Below, piece by piece: positions 1 to 9,198 of a stretch of DNA of 64,000 bases; positions within the stretch are counted from its first letter, which is position 1; each line of letters opens with the position of its first letter. The notes under the pieces are model-generated. The model was not told the DNA's origin. It did not search any database and was given only the letters and a program-made list of their open reading frames with translations. A program made the translations under genes and the position numbers. The stretch is taken from NCBI RefSeq assembly GCF_003709565.1, contig NZ_QNRC01000022.1, positions 1 to 64,000 on the forward strand, in the 5' to 3' direction. Source of the stretch: Paracoccus sigandri (GTDB lineage Bacteria; Pseudomonadota; Alphaproteobacteria; Rhodobacterales; Rhodobacteraceae).

Positions 1-24
1 GGACTTGGCCGGCAATTTTGTATT

Positions 25-81
25 GGAGGATTTGGGCTTCATCTTCGTTCCTTCGTCACTACGACGAAGCCCAAATCCTCC
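25..81. repeat. 16-bp perfect inverted repeat with 25-nt loop
   Basis: Positions 25-40 (GGAGGATTTGGGCTTC) are exactly complementary to 66-81. A second, smaller self-complementary pair (CTTCGTC at 51-57, GACGAAG at 63-69) lies inside and overlaps the right arm. The element sits just upstream of a truncated gene fragment beginning near 119, so it may be an end of a mobile element or a terminator of whatever lies to the left. No matching copy was seen elsewhere in the window. Confidence 0.5.
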
Positions 82-118
82 TTAAATCACAACCTCAAAT
101 CTGTGCCATGGGCGCTGA

Positions 119-220
119 CGGGGGACAGGCAGCTTCTCGTTCACCGAGGATCGCCGGCCAATCTATGGCACCTATGTGCTGAAGATCGAGGGGGACAGTT
201 ACGTCGCGGTCAGCAACTGA
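119..220 (+). pseudogene. C-terminal fragment of an ABC transporter substrate-binding protein
   Basis: Read in the frame ending at the TGA at 218-220, this short stretch translates to a tail with GTGSFSFTEDRRPIYGTYV. It aligns with the last 30 or so residues of the four complete branched-chain-type SBPs in this window (for example GSGRFNFTEDRFVTTGMNIL and GEGVYNFTPERAATFGMGIL). An in-frame stop (116-118) and unrelated sequence lie immediately upstream, so the gene is cut off at about 119-127. It is a remnant of a fifth SBP paralogue, probably destroyed by an insertion or deletion whose scar is the sequence at 1-118. It is too short to be functional. Confidence 0.72.
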
Positions 221-250
221 ACCCGCATGGCGGCCGCTCCAGGCGGCCGC

Positions 251-808
251 CTAGACCACCACGGCGCAGTCCGCCAGCAGCCCGGCATGGGCGAATGGCG
301 GCAACGCGGATTGCCGGTCTTCCCCGGCCACGATGATTGCCAGGACGCCATCGGCTTTCGGGGAAATCTGCCGCACGGTCGGCCTGAAGATGCTGACCGG
401 CAGGCGGGCTTGTTCGAGTTCGGCCAGCGCTTTCTCGTCCCGGTCCCGGCGCAGCAGGAAGATGCGGCGGGTCGAGCTGTCGGGCAGACGGGTCTCGGGT
501 GCGAAGGTGAGAACCGCGAACCCTTCCCCCCGTTGGACGAACCGCGCCTCATCAGGCATCACGACCTCGCGATAATATTGCGAGGCGAAGGCCCGCTCCA
601 TGGCGTCTTCGGTGGCGAAATCGGTCTCGGCGCAGGCATCATGGCGGATGCCGTCCAGCGTGAAGCTGTCGGGCGCATGGTTCTGCCGGTAGCCCAGAAG
701 ATGGGGCATGTCCCGAATGATCGGGCCATGCACGTTCCTCCAGTGATCCTGAAACTCGCTGCGGGTCGTGCCGGCCTTGCGTGGGGCGAATCCAAAGCGG
801 GTTATCAT
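251..808 (-). CDS. EthD domain-containing protein
   Basis: 185 aa. The N-terminal half has the EthD/ferredoxin-like dimeric barrel pattern (FAPRKAGTTRSEFQDHW, then a HGP motif near residue 28 and a GYRQNH strand). The second half looks like a weaker repeat of the fold. EthD proteins accompany oxidative degradation clusters (named from ether degradation) and small alpha/beta-barrel relatives act as cyclases, isomerases or decarboxylases; the reaction here is unknown. It is the last gene of a three-gene minus-strand unit, starting 3 nt after the stop of the SDR gene at 812. Start at 808 is preceded by a weak GGGATGAACC ribosome site. Confidence 0.75.
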   Translation of the reverse strand: MITRFGFAPRKAGTTRSEFQDHWRNVHGPIIRDMPHLLGYRQNHAPDSFTLDGIRHDACAETDFATEDAMERAFASQYYREVVMPDEARFVQRGEGFAVLTFAPETRLPDSSTRRIFLLRRDRDEKALAELEQARLPVSIFRPTVRQISPKADGVLAIIVAGEDRQSALPPFAHAGLLADCAVVV

Positions 809-811
809 GGT

Positions 812-1576
812 TCATCCCACATAGCGGCTTTCCGTCAGGTGATAGCTTGCCGGAATCGGAATTGCGCTGAGGCCGCTGTCCACCACGAGAACCTGGCCCG
901 TGATGCCGCGCGCCTCGGAACCGGCCAGAAAGGCGAAGCTGGCCGCAATGTCCTCGGCGGTGCAGACATGGGGCAGCGGGTTGCGGGACATCGCCCGTTC
1001 CACTGCCGCCTCCTCGGACCCGGTGAGGCTGATGGTGATTTGGGTCACCACGTTCCCCGGCGCCACCGCGTTGACGCGAATGTTGCGCGGCGCAAGTTCG
1101 ACCGCGCTGGATCGGGTCAGCGCGACGACCGCATGTTTCGCGGCGGTGTAGGAATGGTTGGACCAGGCCCCGATGCCCGCGATGCTGGCGGTGTTCAGGA
1201 TGACGCCCCCATCCTCCATGGCGTTCGAGGCGTGCTTGATTCCGTAAAACACCCCGTCGGACATGATCGACATGGCCTTCCGGTAATCCTCGGCCGGCGT
1301 CTTTCCGATCGGACCCACCGCGCCCAGGATACCTGCATTGTTGATCATGCAATCGATCCGGCCATAAGCCTTCATCGCGGCGTCGATCAGGGCCGCGACG
1401 TCCGATTCATCGCTGACATCGCATCGCATCGGAAGCGCGTCGAGTTCGCCTGCAATGGCCTCGGCCCCCGAAACATCGATGTCCGCCAGGACCAGCCGGT
1501 AACCGTCGTCCCGGAAACGGCGGGCGGTTGCGGCGCCGATTCCCGCAGCCGCCCCAGTGATGATCGCGACCTTCAT
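812..1576 (-). CDS. SDR family NAD(P)-dependent oxidoreductase
   Basis: 254 aa classical short-chain dehydrogenase. The cofactor motif TGAAAGIGAA lies at residues 7-16, NNAG near 85, and the catalytic YTAAK follows a Ser in NTASIAG. It probably oxidises a ring or side-chain hydroxyl to a ketone, or the reverse. Its start codon overlaps the stop of the upstream SBP gene (ATGA), so both are cotranscribed. It is a close paralogue of the SDR at 18830-19612: both share GILGA(V/I)GPIG and SGVFYG-type blocks and an unusual long C-terminal tail ending near ASYHL/PSYHQ. This suggests the two units came from duplication of one module. Confidence 0.88.
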   Translation of the reverse strand: MKVAIITGAAAGIGAATARRFRDDGYRLVLADIDVSGAEAIAGELDALPMRCDVSDESDVAALIDAAMKAYGRIDCMINNAGILGAVGPIGKTPAEDYRKAMSIMSDGVFYGIKHASNAMEDGGVILNTASIAGIGAWSNHSYTAAKHAVVALTRSSAVELAPRNIRVNAVAPGNVVTQITISLTGSEEAAVERAMSRNPLPHVCTAEDIAASFAFLAGSEARGITGQVLVVDSGLSAIPIPASYHLTESRYVG

Positions 1577-2730
1577 TCGGCGTCTCCGGACACCGCGCTT
1601 GCGAAGGCGCCGTCCCTGACCTGCAGGATGTTCATGCCGGTCGTGACGAAGCGATCCTCGGTGAAATTGAAACGGCCCGAGCCCACGATGACCGGCACGT
1701 CCTTCACTCCGGCGATTGCGTCGCGCACCGCCTCGCGGCTGGGATCCTCTCCGGCGGCGCTCAAGGCAGCGGCGAGAACCTGCGAGGTGGCGTATCCGAT
1801 CGCGGCCCAGTTGTCGGCTTCCTTGCCATAGCGCGCCTTGTAGGCTTCCGCGAATGCGCGCCCCGATTCGTCCGTTCCGCCCGGCGGGAATTCGGACAGG
1901 AGATAGACGCCCTCGACCGCGCCTTCTCCCACGGTAAGGAAGTCGGGAGAGGAAAGGGCCGTGTGGCCGAGGATCTTCACCTCGGGATCAAGCCCGGCCT
2001 GACGCAACTGCATGACGAGGTTCGCGCCGGCAGGGGCGGGCGTCGAAATGAAGACGCAATCGACATCGGATTGGGCCACCTTCACCGCCAGGGCGGAAAA
2101 GTCGAAATCGGTCTGCTTGATGGTTTCGTATCCGGCGATCTCGATCCCGTAGCCCCGCGCGCTCTCCTCGAAGAACTTGGCCATGGCGATATATGCCTCG
2201 CTTTCCATGACCGAGAATATCGTGCATTTCTCGAGGCTCAGCTCCTCTCCGGCGAAGCGGGCCATTTCGGGAACCGTCACGCGCGGAGGCTGAGTCATGG
2301 GGAATGCCCATGGTGCCGCCTGAGAGACGGCATCCGCGCCCGAAAGCGACAGGAACGGAACCTCGAGATCGACAGCCGCCGCTGCCGTTGCGGGCGAGAT
2401 CGCGCCGGTCGTGGTTCCAAGAATGAGTCTGACCCCGGAATCCGCCGCGTGGCGTGTCAGCAGCCCCATGGCCTGCCCCCGGTCGCCCGCGTCGTCGTCG
2501 CGCGAATAGACGATCCGGGTATTCGGCCCGAGCGCCTTCTGTTCGTTGATCTGGTCGATCCCGAGCGTCAGGCCATCGACATAGGGCACCCCGATGAAGG
2601 CGGGGGCGCCCGTGAGGGAATGGATGATCGCGACCTTGATGTCGCCCGCCGCCACAGGGGTGGCGAGCGCCCCTGCGATGACGCCGGCGACTGCACCGAA
2701 TTGCGTCAATCCTGTCAAACAGGTCGTCAT
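1573..2730 (-). CDS. ABC transporter substrate-binding protein (branched-chain amino acid type)
   Basis: 385 aa periplasmic type I binding protein of the LivJ-like family, but likely for a catabolic substrate rather than an amino acid. The start at 2730 is chosen because GGAGGACATC lies just upstream; the frame stays open further upstream without a ribosome site. Signal peptide about residues 1-29 (ends PVAAG). Diagnostic blocks are (K)VAIIHSLTG, DDDAGDRGQA, GTTTGAISPA and VDCVFISTPA. Two cysteines (EKC and VDC) are conserved in all four complete SBPs here and may form a disulphide. No permease gene is adjacent, so it probably docks on one of the two Liv-type transporters in the window. Confidence 0.88.
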   Translation of the reverse strand: MTTCLTGLTQFGAVAGVIAGALATPVAAGDIKVAIIHSLTGAPAFIGVPYVDGLTLGIDQINEQKALGPNTRIVYSRDDDAGDRGQAMGLLTRHAADSGVRLILGTTTGAISPATAAAAVDLEVPFLSLSGADAVSQAAPWAFPMTQPPRVTVPEMARFAGEELSLEKCTIFSVMESEAYIAMAKFFEESARGYGIEIAGYETIKQTDFDFSALAVKVAQSDVDCVFISTPAPAGANLVMQLRQAGLDPEVKILGHTALSSPDFLTVGEGAVEGVYLLSEFPPGGTDESGRAFAEAYKARYGKEADNWAAIGYATSQVLAAALSAAGEDPSREAVRDAIAGVKDVPVIVGSGRFNFTEDRFVTTGMNILQVRDGAFASAVSGDAE

Positions 2731-2893
2731 GATGTCCTCCCGAACGAGCCGTGCATCGACCAGCCTTCTCCTTCTGGCCGATGCAGATTGCCGAAACGCA
2801 TCGTGCTTGCAGTTCCACTGTGGCACGAGGTTTTAGTATGCAAAGACTGGCACATATAAGCACAAAATCAATATTTAAATATTCAATTATGAT
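2731..2893 (-). promoter_or_regulatory. Promoter region of the SBP-SDR-EthD unit with a TTTGCATACT site
   Basis: AT-rich leader between the SBP start (2730) and the remains of an IS21 transposase. On the minus strand 2844-2835 reads TTTGCATACT, identical to a 10-bp stretch upstream of the porin (58163-58172) and related to the TTGTATAC sites elsewhere in the island. A 14-bp perfect AT palindrome (AATATTTAAATATT, 2870-2883) lies next to it. Both are candidate operators; promoter boxes could not be assigned with confidence. Confidence 0.45.
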
Positions 2894-3368
<475 letters not shown>

Positions 3369-3587
3369 TCAGGCAGCCAATGCTTCGTATTGGCGGGTCC
3401 TTTCTCGCCAGATGAACAGCTTGATGATGTGAAGCAATAGGATCCCAAGAGCCCTGAGGTGGGCGAGGGTCTTGCGGATATTGTGACCACAGGCACAGAG
3501 GATGGCAAAGACCGCATCGCCGATGCGACCCTTCAGCGGGCATCCGGCAAGGCGACCGTCGGTCTTCATGTGCCCGATCTCGGCTTG
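3369..3587 (-). pseudogene. IS5-like transposase C-terminal fragment
   Basis: The minus strand from about 3587 to the stop at 3369 translates to AEIGHMKTDGRLAGCPLKG followed by IGDAVFAILCACGHNIR. This pattern is typical of the C-terminal end of IS5-group DDE transposases (a conserved HxKxDGRL..LKG..GD block). The N-terminal part is missing because the sequence switches abruptly at about 3587 to an IS110 transposase in a different frame. It marks a recombination or nested-insertion joint. Confidence 0.6.
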
Positions 3588-4417
3588 ATCAGCAGCCGTC
3601 GCAAAGATCGCTCGCCCATCTTCGTGGTGGCCCCGAGGCGCTGCTTGCCGCCGGTCGAGTGCTGCCGGGGCGTGAGGTCAAGCCAGGCTGCAAAGTCCCG
3701 CGCTTTGCGGAACGTCTCCGGCGGCGGAGCCAGGACAGCGATGGCTGTTGCGATGAGCGGCCCGATCCCCGGCACCGTCATCAACCGCCCCGCCACCTCA
3801 TTCTCCTTGGCACACCGAGCGATCTCGGCATTGAGCTTGCCAATCTCCGTCTCGAGATGGGCAAGGGTCGCGACCAGCACCTTCAGGGTGGTGATGGCGT
3901 CCGTGGGCTGGCCGCCGTTGGGGTCGGCGACGATGGCGACAAGGCGCACAGTGTTCGCCGCACCCTGCGGCACGATCCGCCCGAACTCACCCAAGTGGCC
4001 GCGCAGCGCATTGATCGCCTGCGTCCGCTGCCGGATCAGAAGCTCCCTTACCCGAAAGACCATCGCCGTGCCCTGGGTCTCTTCGCTCTTCACCGGCACG
4101 AAGCGCATCGTCGGGCGCCGCCTCACAGATCGCCTCAGCATCCGCCGCTTCGTTCTTTTGGCGCTTCACGAAAGGCTTAACGTCGGCGGGCGGGATCAGC
4201 CGCACGTCCTGTCCGAGCCTCCCGATCTCGCGGCCCCAGAAATGTGCGCCGCCGCAGGCTTCCATCGCGACAACGCAGGCCGGCAGCTGTCCAAAGAATC
4301 CCAGGACCTGGTCTCTTCTCAGCTTTTTGCGCAGCACAGCTCGGCCCGCAGCACCAGCCCGTGAACTTGAAACACATTCTTCGCCAGATCGAGCCCGACC
4401 GTGATAATCTCCGACAT
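3588..4417 (-). pseudogene. IS110-family transposase, two frameshifts and truncated C-terminus
   Basis: Start at 4417 gives MSEIITVGLDLAKNVFQVHG, the DEDD N-terminus of IS110 transposases. Homology then jumps frame near 4355 (RKKLRRDQVLGFFGQLPACV, MEACGGAHFWGREI, DVRLIPPADVKPFVKRQKN). It jumps frame again near 4135 (TMRFVPVKSEETQGTAMVFR, LMTVPGIGPLIATAI, FAAWLDLTPRQHSTGGKQRL, KMGERSLRRLLI). It ends abruptly where the IS5-like fragment begins, so about 60-70 usual C-terminal residues are lost. The DNA between 4418 and 4552 shows no gene and may be the IS110 flank. Confidence 0.8.
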
Positions 4418-4552
4418 GACCGCTCTCCTTTGTGGATCGTTGCAGACCCACCATGGCATACAGTTGTCGTCGGGGGGAGGGGCGGTCACATCATCAATGC
4501 CCCGTCCTGCCAGCATACAGCGCGGCCGCAAACCCGTCTTGGCCGAAGTGCA

Positions 4553-6520
4553 TTACAGCCGCGAGGCGATCTCATAGGCTTCCCGGGTCGCGGCAAGGAT
4601 GCGGCCCGGCACATAGGCGTCACCCAGCAGCAGGGGCGCGATATCCCCCTGCGCCTGCAATGCCTCGGCCAGACTGGTCTCCGGCTCGGCCCCGCACGCA
4701 AGCACCACGCTGTCGAAGCCTTCATGCAGCGCCTCGGCGCCGGAATAGACGTTGCGCGTCACCACCCGGCCGGGGGTGATGGTCGTGACGCGCTCCATCA
4801 CACGCAGTTCGGTGCCGGCGGCGGACAGCCGGGCCATGATGGCGCCTATGGAATATTTCCCGACCAGCGGTGCGACCGCCGGCGTCTGATACAGCAGCCG
4901 GACATGCACGCCATGCTCGACCAGCGCCGAGGCCACGGTCAGGGGCTGCATGTGATCCTCGCGCGCGATGACCAGCGCGCGGGAACCCAGCTGCGCCCGC
5001 CCCGCCAGCACGTCGCGGCCCTCGACCACGAAGGGCAGTTCGGCGCCCGGAACCGCATGGCGGCGAGGGCGCGAGCCGGTGGCCAGCAGCAGCACCTCGG
5101 GCGACAGCGCCGCGATCGTCTGCGGATCGGCTTCGGTCCCCAGGCGGATGTCCACGCCGGCCGCGCGCAGGCGGTCTTGCTGGCGGTCGATATAGGTCAG
5201 GAACTGCCGGTTCTCGGGCACGGCGGCGGCCAGCCGCATCTGCCCGCCCGGCGCCTCGGCCCGTTCCAGCAGCACCACCGCGTGACCGCGCTCGGCGGCG
5301 ACCGCGGCGGCTTCCATCCCCGCCGGGCCGGCGCCCACGACGACGACCCGGCGCGGCTGTTCGGTGCGGGCGGGGGACGGGCCGGCCTCGCGCCCCGCGC
5401 GCGGGTTGACCGCGCAGCCGAAGGGCAGCTTCTCGACCGAGACCGCGTGCAGGCAGTCGTTGCAGCCGATGCAGGGCACGATCTGCGCGCTGCGGCCCTG
5501 GCGGGCCTTGGCGACGAAAGCCGGATCGGCGAAGAAGCCGCGCGCGACGCCCACGACATCGGCATGGCCTTGCGCCAGCACCGCCTCGGCCGCCTCGGGC
5601 GAATCGACGCGGCCGCTATAGACCACCGGCACGGACAGGGCGGCGCGGTAGCGGCCGGCCATCTCGGACCATTGCGCGACGCCATAGAGATGCGGCTGGA
5701 TATAGCTGGGCGCACCCCAGTTGTTGCCGATGACGCCGTGGAAGAAGTCGATATGTCCGGTCGCCTCGACGGCGCGGGCGATGGCGATGCCCTCGTCCAG
5801 ATCGTAGCCGCCCTCGAAAAGCTCGTGCATGTTGAAGCGGATGCCGATGGTCAGGTCGCGTCCCACCTCGGCGCGGATGGCGCCCAGCACGTCGGTCAGC
5901 AGCTTCAGACGGCCTTCGGGACTGCTGCCATATTCGTCCTGCCGGTGGTTGGTCGCGGGCGACAGGAACAGTTGCAGCACGTCCTCGTGATTGGCGTGCA
6001 GTTCGATCCCGTCCAGCCCGCAATCGCGCACGGTCCGGGCGATTCGGGCGTAATCGTCGATCACCTGCGCGATCTCGGACCGGGTCAGGGCGTGGGTGCC
6101 GGCATTGTTGGTATAGTTCGCCAGCACGCCCGAGGCGGAATGCGGCATGGCGCCCTGGTTGATTATCTGGGCCGTGACCACGGCGCCATGCGCGTGGATG
6201 TCCTCGGCCAGACGCGCCATGCGGTCACGATAATGCGGGTTGTGCACGCTGCCGCGCAGGATGGCGCCCAGCCCCGAGGGCGCATAGCCGCGCGGCACCA
6301 TGCGGTTGTCGATGAAGGTATTGACGCCGTCGACCCAGCAAAGGCCGTTGCGCACCCGTTCCAGCCAATAGCCGGAAAAGCGCTCGGCTTCCTGCGGCGA
6401 GGCCAGCGGATCGGCGATGATACGGCCATGCGGCGGTGCCATGATCCGGTTGGAAAGCTGCATTCCCGCGATGCTAAGGGGACGGAAGATATGCGGGAAA
6501 TGCTGGGACTCGGCGTCCAT
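4553..6520 (-). CDS. NADH:flavin oxidoreductase / old yellow enzyme with C-terminal FAD/NAD domain
   Basis: 655 aa, the size of 2,4-dienoyl-CoA reductase (FadH), BaiCD/BaiH and dimethylamine-dehydrogenase-like enzymes. The N-terminal FMN TIM barrel is about residues 10-340. A [4Fe-4S] cysteine set follows (CIGCNDCLHAV and a fourth Cys in FGCAVNP). Then comes a Rossmann domain with VVVGAGPAGMEAA. It likely reduces a conjugated enone or dienoyl-CoA with NAD(P)H, or demethylates a cyclic amine; the context favours enoyl reduction. Start ATG at 6520 is preferred (GGAG 8 nt upstream); a GTG three codons upstream (6529) is the alternative. It lies 54 nt behind its own SBP gene. Confidence 0.88.
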   Translation of the reverse strand: MDAESQHFPHIFRPLSIAGMQLSNRIMAPPHGRIIADPLASPQEAERFSGYWLERVRNGLCWVDGVNTFIDNRMVPRGYAPSGLGAILRGSVHNPHYRDRMARLAEDIHAHGAVVTAQIINQGAMPHSASGVLANYTNNAGTHALTRSEIAQVIDDYARIARTVRDCGLDGIELHANHEDVLQLFLSPATNHRQDEYGSSPEGRLKLLTDVLGAIRAEVGRDLTIGIRFNMHELFEGGYDLDEGIAIARAVEATGHIDFFHGVIGNNWGAPSYIQPHLYGVAQWSEMAGRYRAALSVPVVYSGRVDSPEAAEAVLAQGHADVVGVARGFFADPAFVAKARQGRSAQIVPCIGCNDCLHAVSVEKLPFGCAVNPRAGREAGPSPARTEQPRRVVVVGAGPAGMEAAAVAAERGHAVVLLERAEAPGGQMRLAAAVPENRQFLTYIDRQQDRLRAAGVDIRLGTEADPQTIAALSPEVLLLATGSRPRRHAVPGAELPFVVEGRDVLAGRAQLGSRALVIAREDHMQPLTVASALVEHGVHVRLLYQTPAVAPLVGKYSIGAIMARLSAAGTELRVMERVTTITPGRVVTRNVYSGAEALHEGFDSVVLACGAEPETSLAEALQAQGDIAPLLLGDAYVPGRILAATREAYEIASRL

Positions 6521-6574
6521 CGTGTTCACTCCATCTGGGTGGGGCGCGGCCTGTCCTGCCGCGCCCTGCCGGGA

Positions 6575-7699
6575 TTATTCGGTATAAAGCACGGCGGTGC
6601 CGTTCCTGATCTGCACCACGTTGCTGCCGCTGACCGGCGAGCGGTCGTCGACATAGCTGTAGGAGCCGTTGCCGATCACCGAGGCCACGTCCCTGGTGGC
6701 GCTCAGCGCCTCGCGGATGGCGTCGCGTCCGCTTTCGGGTCCGGCGGCCTTCATCGCTTCGATGGCCACGCGGCCGATGGTATAGCCAAGCGCCGCCCAG
6801 TTGTCGGGCGCCCTGCCGGCATGGGCCTCGTAGTTTCGGGCGAAGGCGACCGAGAACTCGTTGAGCCCGCCCGGCACCCAGTCGGCCAGCATGTAGACGC
6901 CCTCGGTCGCGCCGCCGCCGGTCTGGGTGAACTCGGGCGAGGCAAAGGTGTTCATGCCGAAAATCTCGATCCCGTCGTCCAGCCCGGCCTCGCGAAGCTG
7001 GCGCACGATATTGCCGCCCTGCGCCGCCATGGACGAGATGAACAGGCAGTCAATGTCCTGCCCGGCGATCTTGGTCGCCAGCGTCGAGAAGTCGATGTCT
7101 GACGAGGACACCGATTCGCTCGCCACGACGGCGACGCCTTTTTCGCGGACCAGATCCTCGAAGGCGGTGCGCAGGGCGACATAAACCTCGATCTCCTTGA
7201 TCGAGACGGTTGAGCATCTTGCCACCTTGCGGGTGTCAGCGGCGAAATCGGCCAGGTAGGACATCATCTGCCGCGGCGGTTGCGTGCTGATGAAGCCCCA
7301 GGGTCCGGCAGCGGGAATCTCCAGATTGTTGGTCAGAGTGACGATGGGCAGTTCCAGCCGGTTACCCAGCTCGGCCCCGGCGATGGCGACGGCACCGCTG
7401 GTCGGGCCCAGGATCATCTTGACCTCGGGGGCATTGGCGTGGCGGGTGATCAGGGTCAGTGCTTGGGTGCGGTCCGAGGCATCGTCCTCGACCAGGACGC
7501 GGACGGATTTGCCGGCGCCGAACTCGGCTTTTTCGTTTGCCTCGGCAAAGGCCATGGCCATGCCCTCGGACACGCCGGCACCCATGAAGGCAGCAGGTCC
7601 GGTCAAGGACTGCATGATGACCACGGTCGGCTGCTCGGCGGCCGTCGGTAATGCAAGCGCAATCAGGGCCCCGCCAGCGGCGGCAAGCAGTTGTCTCAT
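6575..7699 (-). CDS. ABC transporter substrate-binding protein (branched-chain amino acid type)
   Basis: 374 aa. Strong GGGAGGAAGCT ribosome site before the ATG at 7699. Signal peptide is about residues 1-22 (ends PTAAEQ). It shares the family blocks of the other SBPs here: QSLTGPAAFMG, ASDRTQAL, LGPTSGAVAIAGA, DIDCLFISSMA, PDNWAALGY and a GNGSYSYVDDRS tail. The conserved Cys pair (VARCS, DIDC) is present. It is followed by the old-yellow-enzyme gene, so the imported ligand may be that enzyme's substrate or precursor. No permease is adjacent. It is closest in wording to the SBP at 32832-33959 (shared TGPAAFxG and LGPTSGAVAIAGAS-type motifs). Confidence 0.88.
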   Translation of the reverse strand: MRQLLAAAGGALIALALPTAAEQPTVVIMQSLTGPAAFMGAGVSEGMAMAFAEANEKAEFGAGKSVRVLVEDDASDRTQALTLITRHANAPEVKMILGPTSGAVAIAGAELGNRLELPIVTLTNNLEIPAAGPWGFISTQPPRQMMSYLADFAADTRKVARCSTVSIKEIEVYVALRTAFEDLVREKGVAVVASESVSSSDIDFSTLATKIAGQDIDCLFISSMAAQGGNIVRQLREAGLDDGIEIFGMNTFASPEFTQTGGGATEGVYMLADWVPGGLNEFSVAFARNYEAHAGRAPDNWAALGYTIGRVAIEAMKAAGPESGRDAIREALSATRDVASVIGNGSYSYVDDRSPVSGSNVVQIRNGTAVLYTE

Positions 7700-7986
7700 A
7701 GCTTCCTCCCACGTATTTTTTTATAGAATTGACATATTTAATTTTTTGGTCAACTGTATTTTTATGGAGGCGCCTGTTCCGGGATTTTCTTGATATAGCA
7801 GCGGGAATGTCGGCGCTAGTCGTCAACTTGCGCGAGTTTTGCCGTGAATCTCAGAAGTCCTGGCGAGATTCCGCATACAATTTTCTATCGTTTGTATTTT
7901 TATCTTGAGATGCCGCTGCGGATCGGCTCTTGTTTGCAAAGATTCCCCGGCCTGCCTGTCGGGATCGCCCTTCCAGCGGAGGCCTC
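7700..7986. promoter_or_regulatory. Divergent promoter region with GCATACAATTT and TTTGTATTTT sites
   Basis: AT-rich 287-bp space between the divergent SBP (7699) and ferredoxin reductase (7987) genes. ATACAA at 7875-7880 and TTGTAT at 7892-7897 form inverted half-sites 11 nt apart. The left one lies in GCATACAATTT, which recurs exactly upstream of the gntR gene (36963-36973). These look like members of the island-wide TTG(T/C)ATAC motif. No small gene was recognised in this stretch. Confidence 0.45.
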
Positions 7987-9168
7987 ATGAAACCAAGCCA
8001 GCACCATGCCGTTGTCATCGTCGGGGCGGGGCAGGCCGCCTGCCAACTGGCGGCCAGCCTGCGGCAGAAGGACCATATCGGCCCCATCCTGATCGTGGGA
8101 GATGAACGGTTTCTGCCCTATGCCCGCCCGCCGCTGTCCAAGACCTATTTCAAGGAGGGCGAGTCCCAGCGCCTGCTGCTGCGCAAGGCCGCGTTCTATG
8201 AGATGAACGACATTACCGTGTTGACCTCCAGCCGGGTGGAGCGGATCGAACGCGCTGCGCGGGCCGTCATCCTGTCGGATGGCCGGCGGCTGGATTATGG
8301 GCAACTGGTGCTTGCCACCGGCGCGCGCAACCGGCTTCCCCCGATCGCGGGTGCGGACCTGCCGGGGGTGATGGGGCTGCGCGGCCTGGACGACGCCGAC
8401 CGGATGCGCGGCCGGGCCGCCACCGCGCGGCATGTGGTGATCGTCGGCGGCGGCTTTATCGGCCTTGAAGCGGCGGCGGTGTTCCGGGCCGCCGGCCTGC
8501 GGGTCACGCTGCTCGAGGCGGCGGGGCGGCTGATGGCGCGGGCGGTTTCGCCCGCTGTGTCTGACTATTTCCTGCACGCGCATTGCGGCGCGGGGGTCGA
8601 TATCCGTTTGGATGTCGCGGTCCGTCGCATCCTGGCGCGGCCGGACGGCAGCGTCGGCGCGGTGGAACTGGCGGATGGCCAGAGCATCGCCGCCGATGCC
8701 GTGCTGATGGCGACCGGCGTGGTGCCGAATGTCGAGCTGGCGCGCGAGGCCGGGCTTGCGGTGGAAAACGGCATCCTTGCCGACTGCTTCCTGGCCACGT
8801 CGGACCCGGCCATTTCGGCGATCGGCGATTGCGCGGCCGTGGCGCAGGGTCCGGGCGGGCCGCATCTGCGGCTGGAATCCGTGCAGGCCGCCGTGGATCA
8901 GGCGAAATGCCTGGCCGAACGGTTGATGGGCCAGCCCCAGTCCTATGCCAGGACGCCGTGGTTCTGGAGCGACCAAGGGCCGCACAAGCTGCAAATCGCC
9001 GGATTGCGTGACGGCGCCGACCGGGCCGAGGTCGAGCCGTCGTCCGACCCGGCGCGGCTTCTGGTGCGCAGCTACCGCGAGGGCAGGCTGGTCTGCGTCG
9101 AGACGGTGAACCTGCCGGCCGAACATATGCGCGCGCGCCGGGCGCTGGAAACCGAAGCCGCCGCCTGA
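7987..9168 (+). CDS. FAD-dependent ferredoxin (rubredoxin-type) NAD(+) reductase
   Basis: 393 aa, the family of putidaredoxin reductase and the reductases of three-component Rieske dioxygenases. FAD-binding VIVGAGQAACQLA starts near residue 10, PYARPPLSKTYF near 44, the NAD-binding VVIVGGGFIGLEAA near 155, and SAIGDCAA in the C-terminal FAD motif near 277. It transfers electrons from NADH to a [2Fe-2S] or Rieske ferredoxin. The two ferredoxins (28386 and 35841) and two oxygenases (37860 and 51771) in this window are its likely partners. Start at 7987 follows GCGGAGGCCTC; the frame is open upstream but without a better start. Confidence 0.9.
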   Translation: MKPSQHHAVVIVGAGQAACQLAASLRQKDHIGPILIVGDERFLPYARPPLSKTYFKEGESQRLLLRKAAFYEMNDITVLTSSRVERIERAARAVILSDGRRLDYGQLVLATGARNRLPPIAGADLPGVMGLRGLDDADRMRGRAATARHVVIVGGGFIGLEAAAVFRAAGLRVTLLEAAGRLMARAVSPAVSDYFLHAHCGAGVDIRLDVAVRRILARPDGSVGAVELADGQSIAADAVLMATGVVPNVELAREAGLAVENGILADCFLATSDPAISAIGDCAAVAQGPGGPHLRLESVQAAVDQAKCLAERLMGQPQSYARTPWFWSDQGPHKLQIAGLRDGADRAEVEPSSDPARLLVRSYREGRLVCVETVNLPAEHMRARRALETEAAA

Positions 9169-9198
9169 AGGGTGCGGCGCCGGCAAGGGCCGGGCGGG

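Noticed and set aside
6521..6529. GTG start at 6529 for the OYE gene
   Set aside because: Kept only as an alternative: GGAG is spaced 8 nt from the ATG at 6520 but overlaps the region immediately before the GTG.
4244..7102. Very long open frame on the plus strand (over 900 codons)
   Set aside because: It lies antisense to the IS110 remnant, the OYE gene and an SBP gene that have clear family motifs and ribosome sites. Its translation is low-complexity (His, Arg, Gly, Ala rich), typical of shadows in high-GC DNA.
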